Positions 11,987 to 24,112 are shown, numbered from the stretch's first letter. The stretch is DNA of 64,000 nucleotides from Sympetrum striolatum (GCA_947579665.1 OX388352.1:36140216-36204215), one strand, 5' to 3'. Notes: generated by a model not told the origin, from the letters alone. Program-made: numbers and translations.

Positions 11987-13384
11987 ATGGCGAAAAGAGA
12001 CGACGCTTTTAGCCGTTTCAGGGACGTTAAGACCATTTATGATTCTGATGATTCCGCGGAGAACTCCGTGCTAGGGAATTGGACAACCGGTGTCTTAGTA
12101 TCCCTTGATTCTGAAGCGGAAGATAAAGCAGAAGCGTTAGAACAGCCAATAGAACCAGGGGGGAGCGATAAGGAAAAGATGGAGAAATTCATGGAAATGT
12201 GGGAAAGAAAAGAAAACGAACGGGAAAGAAAAGAGATTGAAAGAGAAAAGAGGGAGATGGAAGAGAAAGCCGAACGGGAAAGAAAAGAATTTGAGAGAGA
12301 AAGGGAAAGAAAACTAGAACGGGAAAAGGAATGTAGGGATTGGAATGAGGTAGTAAAAGGATTGGGATTAGAAATAAAAGGTACCGCGCACAAGGTAGAA
12401 GCGTTAGAAGAGGCAGTAGTCGAGATCAAACAAAATACCGTGTTGATAAGCGAAAAGGTAGGGATGATAACAGAAAAACAAGAAATTCTCGAGAAAGATT
12501 GCTTAGAAATTCGTAGGGAAGTTGAGAAAATAAAAGAAGGGCCCATTCGTTCAGAGGGAGGTGACGTAAGAGCGGAACCCGCAAGGACTGGTCCTACTAT
12601 AGGAGCGAGTCAATGGCTAAATGTAGACCGGCCAACATTCCGAGGGGGCCCGGACCAAAATCCAAAAGAATTCCTTACGGCAGTCGAATATTATTTCACA
12701 GTGTATGGCGTTCCATACGACCAACGTTCGCGAGCCTTCATGCTTCTCCTCCAAGGGAACGCTAAATGTTGGGGAAATACTATTCAACCCCTACCAGAGG
12801 ATTTTAAAGTGCTAAAATGTAAATTTTTAGAATATTTTTGGGACATGGACACTCGATACAGTTACAAAGCCAGCGTAATGGCAGGGACGTATTCTCGCGC
12901 GAACAATCAAAAGATGAAGGAATATGCCACGAGAAAAATTGCTGCGGCTAGGTTATGTGATCCCCCATTATCGGACGAGGAGATTACGTATATGTTGATC
13001 CGGCATTTTCCTCCTTCGATTCAAAATCTTCTAGAGAGTGCGGAGACGTTGACGGTCGAAAAAATGGCGAGGTTGCTAGGTCATTATGACCATTCTTTTG
13101 AACACGGTTCCAGACCAACTCCACCCGCGCCTAAAATCGCGAGCGCAACAATAACCCCACACGGTCGTGATCGGCGTTTCAGACCGCGAAGTCCCTGTTC
13201 CGAAAGAGTATGGGAAGGAAGACAGAGCGAATATCCAGGAAACCTTCACTCGCCGCCACTATTTCCACCTCCTCCTGTTCACCCCAACGGATTGTCGAAT
13301 ATCCAACCGCCCTTTAACCACCCCGTTCCTATCACATCTCTTGTTCGAGAAGATAGGCAAGAAAATCGCGTACCATTAAACTAG
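11987..13384 (+). CDS. gag: Gag protein of the gypsy element
   Basis: Intact 465-residue frame. Residues about 60-185 are highly charged (runs of E, K and R) and predict a long coiled coil. Residues about 213-370 look like a retrotransposon capsid domain: RPTFRGGPDQNPKEFL, then WGNTIQPLPEDFKVLK, a CxLLxG-like region, and a final helix around VEKMARLLGHYD. The last 90 residues are rich in proline and arginine. No CCHC zinc knuckle is present, so nucleic-acid binding may rest on the basic tail. Gag would form the cytoplasmic particle that packages the RNA. The start is the first ATG after the leader. The frame ends in TAG three codons before the first pol ATG, in a different frame. Confidence 0.85.
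   Translation: MAKRDDAFSRFRDVKTIYDSDDSAENSVLGNWTTGVLVSLDSEAEDKAEALEQPIEPGGSDKEKMEKFMEMWERKENERERKEIEREKREMEEKAERERKEFERERERKLEREKECRDWNEVVKGLGLEIKGTAHKVEALEEAVVEIKQNTVLISEKVGMITEKQEILEKDCLEIRREVEKIKEGPIRSEGGDVRAEPARTGPTIGASQWLNVDRPTFRGGPDQNPKEFLTAVEYYFTVYGVPYDQRSRAFMLLLQGNAKCWGNTIQPLPEDFKVLKCKFLEYFWDMDTRYSYKASVMAGTYSRANNQKMKEYATRKIAAARLCDPPLSDEEITYMLIRHFPPSIQNLLESAETLTVEKMARLLGHYDHSFEHGSRPTPPAPKIASATITPHGRDRRFRPRSPCSERVWEGRQSEYPGNLHSPPLFPPPPVHPNGLSNIQPPFNHPVPITSLVREDRQENRVPLN
13357..13384 (+). promoter_or_regulatory. Gag-pol overlap, possible -1 frameshift window
   Basis: The pol frame is open from 13357, just after a TAG at 13354, and gag stops at 13382-13384, so the frames overlap by 28 bases in a -1 relation. 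ATTAAAC just before the gag stop resembles, but is not, a canonical XXXYYYZ slippery site. Re-initiation at the pol ATG (13387) is the alternative. Confidence 0.4.
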
Positions 13385-13386
13385 CA

Positions 13387-15637
13387 ATGTCTCAGTTGGA
13401 CGGAGATCGCAGCCGAGACAACCGAACGAGGTCTCAAATACCAATAATGAACACTTACGATCTAATAGGAAGTCCTCTCGACGACCTATTAAGTGAGGAA
13501 GAGAAGCCCATTAAAAGACGTGTCTGCCCGGAGATACAAGTTACCCTCTTAAACGGGAGTATTCTAGCCCTAATTGACACGGGGAGTGAGGTATCTGCAA
13601 TGAGCGAGGAATTGTTTAGGGAACTCGCGGGGAACGATCCCAACATACCCGTTTTGCCAATCCGAAAATCCTTTTTGCTGTGTGCGAATAATAGGAAATC
13701 GAATCCCATAACAAAACAGGCCCTTGTGACTATAAATTGTAAGGAGTACAAATTCGAAGTAGCCTGCTTAGTGGTGAAGAATCTTGTTCGGCCCCTAATA
13801 TTAGGCACGGATTGGCTGTCGGAGAATAATTTTATCATTGACTTCCGGACTAGAGAGCTCAGATTCGAGTCTGAATCCAATAGCTATCAAAACCGCTCCC
13901 TTCCCCTTTGTTCGACAATTACCGAAATCAACCCTGACCGAGAGCGTGCGTCCATCAGCGAGAGCAATTTAGAGTTAGCCGTTGGAGTAGTTGATAACAT
14001 CTCAATGGAGGAGAGAGACCGTTTGTTACATGTGTTGTATAAGTATAAAAAGGTTTTTTCTAAGGAACCCGGCTTGGCGAGGGATTTCGTTCATCGGATT
14101 CGACTAAGTGACGAGTCACCTTTCCGCCAGAAAACCTATCCCATCCCTTACGCGTATGAAACTCAAGTCGAAGAGCAGATAGAAAAGATGCTTAGCATGG
14201 GCAACATCGAGAAATCCGCTATCCCCTATGTAAACCCCATAGTGATAGTTAAAAAGAAAGATGGTCGCGTTCGGTTATGTCTGGATGCCAGGAAGCTTAA
14301 TAGCCTCACAATTCCGGAACGGGAAGAACCCCCTCATATCGATGAACTGTTTAGAAAATTCAATGGGGTGAATTGTTTTTCCACGACCGATTTCACTTCG
14401 GCCTATTGGCAAATGACCCTTCACCCGAACGACCGCAAGTATACGGCTTTTCTCTATAAATCTATTTCATATGTTTTTACCAGAGTACCATATGGCCTCA
14501 AAAATAGCGGCGCAGCATTAATTAGATGCATAGATAAAGTGTTAGGCGAGGGAATAAGACCTTTTTCCACTGTCTATGTGGACGACCTTCTAATAACTTC
14601 CAAAAATTTTTCAGACCATTTAATACACTTGGAAACAATTTTCAAAAAGTTGCAAGGTGCCAACATGACGCTAAATCTCGCGAAATCGCAGTTTTGCCGG
14701 CAGGAGGTTCCTTTTGTAGGGCATATTTTAACACCGGAAGGACTTCAAGCCGATCCGGAAAAAATTAGGGCGATTCGGGAATTTCCGCCCCCAAAGAATG
14801 TTAAACAGTTGCGAGGTTTTCTTGGGACCTGCAATTATTATGCGAAATTCAGTGAAGGGCATGCTTGTCTCACCGTCCCTCTCTTATCTCTTTTGAAAAA
14901 AAACGCCAGGTGGGAGTGGACGGAAAGTCATCAAGCCACTTTTAACGCCGTAAAGGACGCCTTCTTGAAAAACGTAATTCTCAAATATCCCGATTTTACC
15001 CGTCCCCTTTATTTACAAACAGACAGTTCGAATTTCGGGCTTGGTGCCGTCCTATTTCAGAAAGATTCCAACGGCCGAGAAAATGTCCTCGCGTTCGTAA
15101 GCCGCACTTTAAAGGGGCCCGAGCTCGCTTACACCACGACGGAGAAAGAGATGCTCGCAATTGTTTGGGCCTTACAAAAACTAAGGACGACGACAATGGG
15201 AAATAAAATAATTATAATTTCAGACCATAAAGCGTTAACCTTTTTGCAGAGGTGTCAGTTGAATCACGGTCGCCTCACTCGTTGGATTTTAGCACTACAA
15301 GAGTTGGACTATACCATTGAATATTGTGCGGGATCCCAGAATGTAGTTCCTGACTGGCTTAGCCGTACGGCTCACCCCGATGCGGTGAGCACAGAGTTAA
15401 AAGTCGATCATTTTCTCACTGCCCTCATCGATCTAAATTTTGTTGAATATCCCAAGAGAGATTTCGAGAATTTAAATCAACTTCAGAGAGAAGACCCCCA
15501 ATTGAGCAGAATTCTTCTATTTTTGAATGACGAAATTCCCCAGACGGATCCTGATTATGGAGATCTAGTAAAAATTTTAACGGAAGTTCACTTTGAGGCG
15601 AGATATATTGTGTTTCAACACAGGCAGAACAGGAGTA
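13387..15637 (+). CDS. pol: Pol: protease, reverse transcriptase and RNase H
   Basis: The frame runs to a stop at 15699, but only to about 15637 does it match the family; a one-base frameshift there moves the rest of pol to the next frame. The protease active site DTG is at residues 64-66, with LILGTDWL downstream at about 138-144. Reverse transcriptase covers about residues 235-410: VNPIVIVKKKDG, FSTTDFTSAYWQM with the first metal-binding aspartate, VPYGLKNSGA, and the catalytic YVDD at 397-400. RNase H covers about 540-660 with QTDSS (D546), TTEKEM (E588) and SDHKAL (D613). All catalytic residues in this part are present. The polyprotein would copy the element RNA into DNA in the particle. 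Confidence 0.9.
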
Positions 15638-16675
15638 AATTGGAAAATATGTGTTCCCTCGATTATCCGAAGGCCCTTGGTGTTGTATGCGCACACTAAT
15701 TATGGACATTGCGGTACCTACAAGGTGTTGGAGTGGATTAAGGAAAAATATTACTGGAAAAATTTAGGGCGCTTTGTGCGACTCACGTTAAGAGAATGCG
15801 ATATATGTCAGAGGACTAAGCATCCCAACCGTAGTTTTGAGGGCGTATTAGAAAATATAATTCCGTCAGAACCAAGGGACTTATACGCGGTTGACATATA
15901 TGGACCGCTGCCCAAAGCAAAATTCGGAAATAAATACGTGTTTGTAGCGATCGATGTATTCTCAAAGTATGTGAATGTTTACCCGTTAAACAAACCGACC
16001 GCAAAGAATTGTTTGAGAGTGCTAAAAACGCGTTTTTCTCCTTATGTGGAATTCCTAAGAGAATTCTTTCCGACCATGGAACACAATTTACAAGTGGCCT
16101 GTGGAAGAAGGAGTTGGCAGAGTTAGGGGTGAAAGTACTATTCTCATCTATCCGCCACCCTCAAAGTAACCCTAGCGAGCGCGTCATGCGTGAGCTATCT
16201 CGCGTGTTTCGAATTTATTGTTCCGAGAGCCATATAAATTGGATTGGGTTGATACCTTGGATCAACCGTTGGTTCAATGAAGTCACTCACGAGAGCACAG
16301 GGCACACCCCATATGAAATTCATTTTGGAAAAAAACCAGACAGAGGGGCTGATGATTGCGTTCAACCTGCTGAAAACGTGACCAGGTCGCATGATTGCGT
16401 GATACGTTTGGCCTCCGAAAACCTAAACAAAGCGGGACGAAGGAGAAAGAAAGGTCAGAGAAAGAAAACATACTCGTTTCAAGTAAATGACTGGGTGTTA
16501 TTGAGAAAACCTAAGGTCTCTGACACCAAACAGAAACTTTTTCACAAGTTCTTCCACCTTTTCACGGGCCCGTATCGAATCTCGAAACTAAGCGGTCTTA
16601 ATTCCTGCCATTTAATAGATGACAAAGAGAACGAATTGGGAATATTTAATTCTGGGAGTCTGGGCCGGAATCGTC

Positions 16676-16678
<3 letters not shown>
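15638..16678 (+). pseudogene. Pol integrase part, broken by two frameshifts
   Basis: After the shift near 15637 the reading continues in the +2 frame to about 16020, then returns to the original frame. The first piece has the zinc-binding HHCC domain (H-T-N-Y-G-H ... CDIC), followed by the first catalytic aspartate in YAVDIYGPLP. The second piece has the second aspartate in LSDHGTQFTSG and the glutamate in NPSERVMREL. The C-terminal part resembles the small barrel domain (VNDWVLLRKPK ... FTGPYRISKL) and ends at FNSGSL, where the right terminal repeat begins. DDE residues are all present, so only the frame is damaged. The IYIYIY tail of the open frame past 16678 is microsatellite, not protein. 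Confidence 0.85.
16661..16678 (+). repeat. Right 18-bp terminal direct repeat
   Basis: Identical to 11723-11740. No polypurine tract longer than a few bases (GGGAG) precedes it. Confidence 0.75.

Positions 16679-16735
<57 letters not shown>
16679..16735. repeat. (AT)n microsatellite
   Basis: An uninterrupted AT dinucleotide run directly after the gypsy element and before the first satellite unit. Similar but shorter AT runs separate other units. Confidence 0.95.
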
Positions 16736-16736
<1 letters not shown>

Positions 16737-16737
<1 letters not shown>

Positions 16738-17850
16738 AGTGCAATGTAGCTTGCATACTGCAAGCAGATCAGCAATATTATTTTATTTCGGCATCATATC
16801 GAGACGGTCCTCAAAAGAAAGAAAAAAGGATTGCAAATATTCTTAAAATTCCCTTCAATTGTAGCGTCTTGCATCGAACCGGGGTCTTCCTGGTGAGCTT
16901 ACTAAGCGGCACAATAGAAGATCACTATATCTAACTATGTGTGAAAATTCAAGCAGAAATATTTATATATATATATATATTTGCTACAACTGCTTCAAAC
17001 GACGATGTACATTTCACGAAAGTAAATTGCTCTCTGGATTCGAACCAAGGACGATCGTGGGAATCTAGAACATGTTCCTGAAATGTATCTATAATTTCTA
17101 TCTGTATGCTGAATTTCAAGTTTCTAAATAATTGGGAAGTTGTTCCAAAACATTCTTAAAAATCGGATCATTTACTGATTGTAGAGACGCCTGGTGGTGA
17201 AACCAGGAAACATTGGTAGCTGTGAATTCACAGTTTGATTAGTAATGAATTGATCTTATCTCATGCAAAGTTTCAAGTAGATATAATATCGGGAAGCACC
17301 TAAAATGTGTTTCCGTAATCTCCATAAGAAATGCATTGAGGAATGTAAATGGCCCTCTGGGATCGAACCAAGGACCATAAGGGAATATGTAAAATTTGAT
17401 TATGAAATATAATTATAATATCTAACGCCATGCCGAATTTCAAGTTTCTATGCCATCGGAAAAGGGTTCAAAAAAATTCTTAAAAATCGCCGCAATACAT
17501 TTTAAACGGCCGATATTTGCCCCAACCTAGCATCGAACCAAGGATAATATTCGTGGATGTCTTTATGGTTTCCTTTTGATATGCGCGGCATCTAGCGATA
17601 CCTCGAGTTTCAACTCTCTCCTTTTCCGGGAAGTGCCTCAAATAAATTTTCGAAAATCCCCGCCATGTATTCTTATGGAGAAAATCGCGACTTTGGGGCC
17701 TTCTGGAATCGAACCCATGACACCGAGGTTCAAAGTCGGCTTTTTCCTGGAGGTTACACGTTATGGCCAATATGTCGTAAAAATTTCAAGGCATTGGCAC
17801 TTGTGGAACATGGTTAGAATTTTGATCCCCTATATATAACTTATATATAC
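16737..17850 (-). repeat. Satellite unit 1, type I
   Basis: Hairpin at 16749-16765; cores at 16874, 17040, 17198 (degenerate), 17363, 17533 and 17709. An extra (AT)n interrupts the space between the first and second cores, near 16962. The far end reads GTGGAACATGGTTAG instead of the common GGTTTAGGCTGTGAAT, a trait shared with units 2 and 3. Strand is given so that the B-box sense runs with the unit. Confidence 0.85.
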
Positions 17851-18930
17851 GAGTAAAATGTTGCTTGCATACTGCAAGCAGATCGACAGCACCAATTTAA
17901 TGTCGGCAACCTTTCGGGACGGTCCTAAAAATAAGAAAAAAATTAAAAATAATCTTAAAATTCGCTGCAATTTTAATCGTCTGGCATCGAACCCGGGTCT
18001 TCCTGGTTAACCTATTATGCAGCAACACAGAAGATCACCATCACTAACTACGTGTGAAAATTCAAGCAGAAATATTGGCTGAAACTGCCTCAAACGACGT
18101 TCTACTTTTCATGAATGAAAATGGCTCTCTGGATTCGAACCAAGGACTATCTTGGAATTCTAAAATATGTTTCTGGAACTTATTTATGATCTCTATCTAT
18201 ATGCCGAATTTCAAGATTCTGTATTATTGGTAAAGGTTTGAAAATAATTCCTAAAAATCGGATCAACATCTGCTTGCAGAGACACCTGGTGTCGAACCCA
18301 GGACATATTATGAGCTGTGAATGCACAGTTTGATTTGTAATGACTTGATCTTGTGTCATGCAAAGTTTGAAGTAGATAGCATGCCGGGAAGTACCTTAAT
18401 TTTGTTCCCGTTATCTCCGTAAGAAATGCATAGAGAAGTGCAAATGGCCCCCTGAGGTCGAACCAAGGACCATCAGCGAACATAAAAAATTTGATTATGA
18501 AATATATTCATGATATCTATCCACGTGCTGAGTTTCAAGTATCTATGTTATCGGAAAAGGATAAAAAAAAAATCTTCAAAATCGCCGCCATGCATTTTAA
18601 ACGGCCGATTTTTGCCCCGACCTAGCATCGAACCATGGACTATATTCGAAGATGTCTTTTCGATTTTCGTTTGATATGCACGGCTTCTAGCAATCCCTTG
18701 AATTTCAACTCTCTCCTTTTCCGGAAAGTGCCTCAAAAAAATTTGGGAAAATCCCCGCCATGTAATCTTAAGGGGAAAATCGGGACTTTGGGGCCTTCTG
18801 GAATCGAACCCATGACACCGAGGTTCAAAGTCGGCTTTTTCCTGGAGGTTACACGTCATGGCCATAACGTGGTAAAAATTTCAAAGCAGTGGCACTTGTG
18901 GAACATGGTTAGAATTTTGATCCCCTATAT
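17851..18930 (-). repeat. Satellite unit 2, type I
   Basis: Hairpin at 17863-17879; cores at 17987, 18135, 18292, 18458, 18628 and 18804, i.e. spacing 148, 157, 166, 170 and 176. It has the same alternative far end as units 1 and 3. Confidence 0.88.
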
Positions 18931-18975
18931 ATCTATTATATATAGATGCTTCTCCGGATTCATTCATATATCATA

Positions 18976-20060
18976 TACGAGTAAAATGTTGCTTGCATAC
19001 TGCAAGCAGATCGACAACACTAATTTCATATAGGCATTATATCGGGACGGTCCTAAAAAGAATAAAAAAAAGATTGAAAATATACTTAGAATTCGCTTCA
19101 ATTTAAGTGTCTGGCATCGAACCCGGGTCTTTCTGGTCAACTTCCTATGCAGCACAACAGAAGATCACCATCTATAACTATGTGTGAAAATTCAAGTAGA
19201 AATATTGGCTGCAACTGCCTCAAACTACGTTCTACTTTGCACGAATTTAAATGGCTCTCTGGATTCGAACCAAGGACGATCTTGGAAATCTAAAATATGT
19301 TTCAGAATTTTATTTATAATATCGATCTATATGCCAAATTTCAAGTTTCTATATTATTGGGAAAGGTTTCAAAATAATTCCTAAAAATCGGATCAACCTC
19401 TGATTACAGAGACACCTGGTGTCGAACCCAGGACACATAGTTAGCTGTGAATGCACAGCTTGATTTGTATGGACTTGATCTTTCTATATGAAGAGTTTGA
19501 AGTCGATATCGTGCCGGGAAGTACCTAAAATTTGTTTCCGTTATTTCCGTAAGAAATGCATTGAGGAATTTAAATGTCCCTCTGGGATCGAACCAAGGAC
19601 CATCAGCGAATATGTAAAATTCCATTATGATACATTTTTATGGTATCTACCCTCATACCGAATTTCAAGTTTCTATGCAATCGGAAAAGGGTCCAAAAAA
19701 AATGTTAAAAATCGCCACAGTGCATTTTAAACGGCCGATTTTTGCCCCGACCTAGCATCGAACCAAGGATAATATTCGTAGATATCTTTATGGTTTCCTT
19801 TAGATATGCACGGCATCTAGCGATCCCTTGAATTTCAAATCTCTTCTTTTCCGGGAAGTGCCTCAAAAAAATTTTCGAAAATCCCCGCCATGTATTCTTA
19901 TGGACAAAATCGCGACTTTGGGGCCTTCTGGAATCGAACCCATGACACCGAGGTTCAATGTCGGCTTTTTCCTGGAGGTTACACGTCATGGCCATAACGC
20001 GGTAAAAATTTCAAGTTGGTGGCACTTGTGGAACATGGTTAGACTTTTGATCCCCTATAT
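18976..20060 (-). repeat. Satellite unit 3, type I
   Basis: Hairpin at 18991-19007; cores at 19117, 19265, 19422, 19588, 19758 and 19934, with spacing identical to unit 2. It is the last unit of the first forward block. Confidence 0.88.
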
Positions 20061-20114
20061 CTATCTATTATATATAGATGCTTCTCCGGATTCATTCATA
20101 TATATACCTATATA

Positions 20115-21232
20115 GATAGATAGGATACAAATTCACAGCCTAAACTACAAGCGTCATTGATCTGAAATTTTTATGACATATTGGCCATAACGTGAAACCC
20201 CCAGGAAAAAAGAGACTTTGATCCTCAGTGTCATAGGTTCGATTCCAGAGGGCCCCAAAGTCCCGATTTTTCCCGTTTGAATGCATTGCCGTGATTTTCG
20301 GGAATTAAAAAAAAATACTTTCCGGATAGGTAGAGAAGTAAAACTCAAGGTGCCTATATTTATGGTCTTGGACTTTCGAAAACATCAATGACTTTTACAA
20401 AAGTTATCCTGGGTTCGATGCTAGGACGATGCAAAGATCTGCCCTTTAAAATACATGGGAGCCGTTTTTCATTATTTTTTTAGATGCACTTATCGAAATG
20501 ATAGGATGTTCGTGCTTGGCTGGAAGATGTATGGTACGAATAAGTTTTAGAAAAAAATTTTCATAAGACCGTACTGTTCCTGGGTTCGAAGCCAGAGCAC
20601 AATAACGTTTCTCTCATAAGGAATATAAAGGAAAAGTAGGACGTCATTTGAGGCAGTTGTAACCAATATTTCTGCTTGAATTTGCATACGCGGTTAGAGA
20701 TGGTGTTTTTCTTTTGTGCTGCATAGAAAGTATTGCCTGAAAGACCCGGGTTCGATGCCGGGCGGTAAAAATATCCCCCATATATAATACTATGGGGTAT
20801 CTTTTCATAATTTTTTTATGCATTTATCGATATGTAAGGGAGCTCTTGCTTAGATGGAAGATGTATATTAACACTTTGTTTAAGAAAAAAAATAGATAAG
20901 ACCATGCTGTTCCTGGGTTCGATGCCAGAGCACATTATAATTTCTCAAATAAGGAGTGTATGTGAATAGTAGGACGTCGTTTGAGGTAGTTGCACCTAAT
21001 AGTTTTGCTTGAATTTTCACACATAGTTTGATATGGTAATTTTCTATTTTGCTGCATAGTAAGTACACCAGGAAGACCGGGGTTCGCTGCCAGGTGATTA
21101 AATTGCAGCGAATTTTACGAATATTTTGAATTTTTTTTTTCTTTTGATGTCCGTCCCGATATGATGCCGATATGAAATTAGTGTTGTCGATCTGCTTGCA
21201 GTATGCAAGCTACATTTTACTCGTATAACTTA
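20115..21232 (+). repeat. Satellite unit 4, type II, reversed
   Basis: Cores in B-box sense at 20236, 20412, 20583, 20749, 20916 and 21081 (spacing 176, 171, 166, 167, 165); hairpin at 21194-21210. It is close to the reverse complement of units 8 and 9, so they could pair over about 1.1 kb. Confidence 0.88.
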
Positions 21233-21277
21233 TAGGTATATCCGGAGAAGCGTCTATATATAATAGATAGATAGCGA

Positions 21278-22342
21278 GGATACAAATTCACAGGCTAAAC
21301 CACAATCGTCATTGACCTGAAATTTTTACGACATATTGGCCATAACGTGTAACCTCCAGAAAAATTGCGATTTTGAACCTCAGTGTCATTGGTTCGATTC
21401 CAGAGGGCCTTAAGGTCCCGATTTTTCCCGTTTAAATGCATTGCCGTGATTTTTGGGAATTTTTAAAGTATACTTCCCGGATAGGTAGAGAATCAAAATT
21501 CATGGAGCCTATATATATGGTCATGATCTATCGAAAACATAAATGAGTTTTACGGAAAATATCCTGGGTTCGATGCTAGGTCGAGGCAAAAATCGGCCGT
21601 TTGAAATGCATTGTGGCGATTTTTAAGATTTTTTTTGGACCCTTTCCCGATGGCAAGGAAACTTGAAATTCGGCATGAGGTTGGAGATCATACATATATT
21701 TCATAATCAAATTTTACATATACGCTGATGGTCCTTGGTTCGATCCCAGAGGGCCATTTACATTCCTCAATGCATTTCTTATGGAGATCACGAAAACAAA
21801 TTTCAGGTACTTCCCGGCATGATATCGACTTCAAACTTAGCATAAAATAAGATCAAGTCCTTATAAATCAAACTGTGCATTCACAGTCACCAATGTGTCC
21901 TGGGTTCGACACCAGGCGTCTCTACAATCAGTAACTGATCCGAAATTTAAGAATTATTTTGAACACCTTCCCTTAAATATTAAAACTTGAAATTCGGCAT
22001 ATAGATAGAGATCATAGATACATTTCAAGAACATGTTTTAGATTTCCAGGATAGTCCTTGGTTCGAGTCCCGAGAGCCATTTACGTTCGTGAGAAGTAGG
22101 ACGTCGTTTGAGGCAGTTGCAGCCAATATTTCTGATTGAATTTTCACACATATTTAGAGATGGTGATCTTCTGTTGTGCTGCATAGTAACTTCACCAGGA
22201 AGACCTTAGTTCGATGCCAGACGAATAAATTGACACGAATTTTAAGAATATTTTCAATCCTTTTTTTTTCTTTTATATAATGCTGATATGAAATAAGTTT
22301 TTCTGATCTGCTTGCAGTATGCAAGCAACATTTTACTCGTAA
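21278..22342 (+). repeat. Satellite unit 5, type I, reversed
   Basis: Cores at 21391, 21567, 21737, 21903, 22060 and 22208; hairpin at 22310-22326. Spacing mirrors type I exactly (176, 170, 166, 157, 148). Confidence 0.88.
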
Positions 22343-22397
22343 CTTATAGGTATATCCGGAGAAGCGTCTATATATAATAGATATATATATATATATA

Positions 22398-22965
22398 GAG
22401 AGGATACAAAGTCACAGGCTAAACCACTAGCGTCAATGGCTTGAAATTTTTACGACATATTGGCCATAACGTATAACCTCCAGAAAAATTGCGATTTTGA
22501 ACCTCAGTGTCATGGGTTCGGTTCCAGAGGGCCCCAAAGTCCCGATTTTTCCCGTTTAAATGCATTGCTTTGATTTTCGGGAATTAAAAAAAAATACTTT
22601 CCGGACAGGTAGAGAATTAAAACTCAAGGAGCCTATATATATGAACATGATCTATCGAAAACATAAATGAGTTTTACGAAAATTATCCTGGGTTCGATGC
22701 TAGGTCGGGGCAAAAATCGGCTGTTTAAAATGCATTGTGGCGATTTTTAATATACCTATCCGGGAAGTATTTTTAAAAATTCCCGAAAATCAAAGCAATG
22801 CATATAAACGGGAAAAATCAGGACTTATGGGCCCTCTGGAATCGAACCTATGACACTGAGGTTCAAAATCACATTTTTTGTGGTGGTTACACGTTATGGC
22901 CAATACGTCGTAAAAATTTCAAGTCAATCACGCTTGTGGTTTAGGCTGTGAGTTTGTATCCTCTC
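22398..22965. repeat. Unit 6: head-to-head fold-back fragment without hairpin
   Basis: A reversed unit starts at 22398 (cores at 22515 and 22691) but switches at about 22751 to the opposite strand, returning through one module (core at 22842) to the same unit end at 22965. The two outer arms of about 215 bp are inverted repeats of one another, with roughly 140 bp between them. Confidence 0.85.
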
Positions 22966-23037
22966 TATATGTGTATATATATGGATACATTAATGAATCC
23001 GGAGAAGCATCTTTATATAATAGATAGCTATATAGGT

Positions 23038-24112
23038 ATAGGAGTAAAATGTTGCTTGCATACTGCAAGCAGATCGACAACACTATTTTCATGTCGGCAT
23101 CATATCGGGACGGCCATCAAAAGAAAAAAATGGATTGAAATTTTTCTAAAAATTCGCTGAAATTCAATCGTCTGGCATCGAACCCGGGTCTTTACTGTGA
23201 ACTTACTATGCAGCACAATAGAACATCACCATCTCTAACTATGTGTGAAAATTCAAGCAGAAATATGGGCTAAACTGCCTCAAAAGACGTTCTAATTTTC
23301 ACGAATTTAAATGGCTCTCTGGATTCGAACCAAGGACGATCTTGGAAATCTAAAAAATGTTTCTGAAAGTTATTTATGATCTCTATCTATATGCCGAATT
23401 TGAAGTTTCTATATTATTGGCAAAGATTTCAAAATAATTCCTAAACATCGGATCAACTTCTGATTGCAGAGACACCTGGTGTCGAACCCAGGACACATAG
23501 TTAGCTGTGAATGCACAGCTTGATTTGTATGGACTTGATCTTTTTATTTGCAAAGTTTGAATTCGATATCGTGCCGGGAAGTACCTAAAATTTGTTTCCG
23601 TTATCTCCGTAAGAAATGCATTGAGGAATTTAAATGTCCCTCTGGGATCGAACCAAATACCATCAGCGAATACGTAAAATTTGATTATGATATATTTTTA
23701 TGGTATCTAACCTCATACCAAATTTCAAGTTTCTATGCCGTCGGAAAAGGGTCCAAAAAAAATCTTAAAAATCGCCACAATGCATTTTAAACGGCCGATT
23801 TTTGCCCCGACCTAGCATCGAACCAAGGATAATATTCGTAGATGTCTTTATGGTTCCCTTTAGATATGCACGGCATCTAGCGATCCCTTGACTTTCATTT
23901 CTCTCCTTTTCCGGGAAGTGCCTCGAAAAAATTTTCGAAAATCCCCGCCATGTAATCTAATGGGGAAAATCGCGACTTTGGGGCCTTCTGGAATCGAACC
24001 CATGACACCGAGGTTCAAAGTCGGCTTTTTCCTGGAGGTTACACGTCATGGCCATAACGTCGTAAAAATTTCAAGTCAATGGCGCTTGTGGTTTAGGCTG
24101 TGAATTTGTATC
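23038..24112 (-). repeat. Satellite unit 7, type I
   Basis: Hairpin at 23054-23070; cores at 23178, 23325, 23482, 23648, 23818 and 23994. Far end is the common TAGGCTGTGAATTTGTATCC. Confidence 0.88.

Larger units (their letters stand above)
11723..16678 (+). mobile_element. Ty3/gypsy retrotransposon with 18-bp terminal repeats
   Basis: The element has, in order, an 18-bp terminal repeat (11723-11740), a tRNA primer binding site two bases later, a leader, gag, pol (protease, reverse transcriptase, RNase H, integrase) and an identical 18-bp repeat (16661-16678). Both repeats begin TG and end CA, as LTRs do, but are far shorter than normal LTRs. The left boundary coincides with the end of an independent inverted repeat, which supports 11723 as a true edge. 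No target-site duplication is visible: ATTC lies on the left and (AT)n on the right. Pol carries two frameshifts, so this copy is inactive but young. Gypsy assignment follows from the domain order RT-RH-IN. Confidence 0.9.

Noticed and set aside
12037..12546. 169-codon minus-strand frame opposite gag
   Set aside because: Serine/phenylalanine-rich antisense of the charged gag coiled coil; it has no independent support.
16679..16846. Frames ending in IYIYIYIY next to integrase
   Set aside because: Translation of the (AT)n microsatellite beyond the gypsy end.
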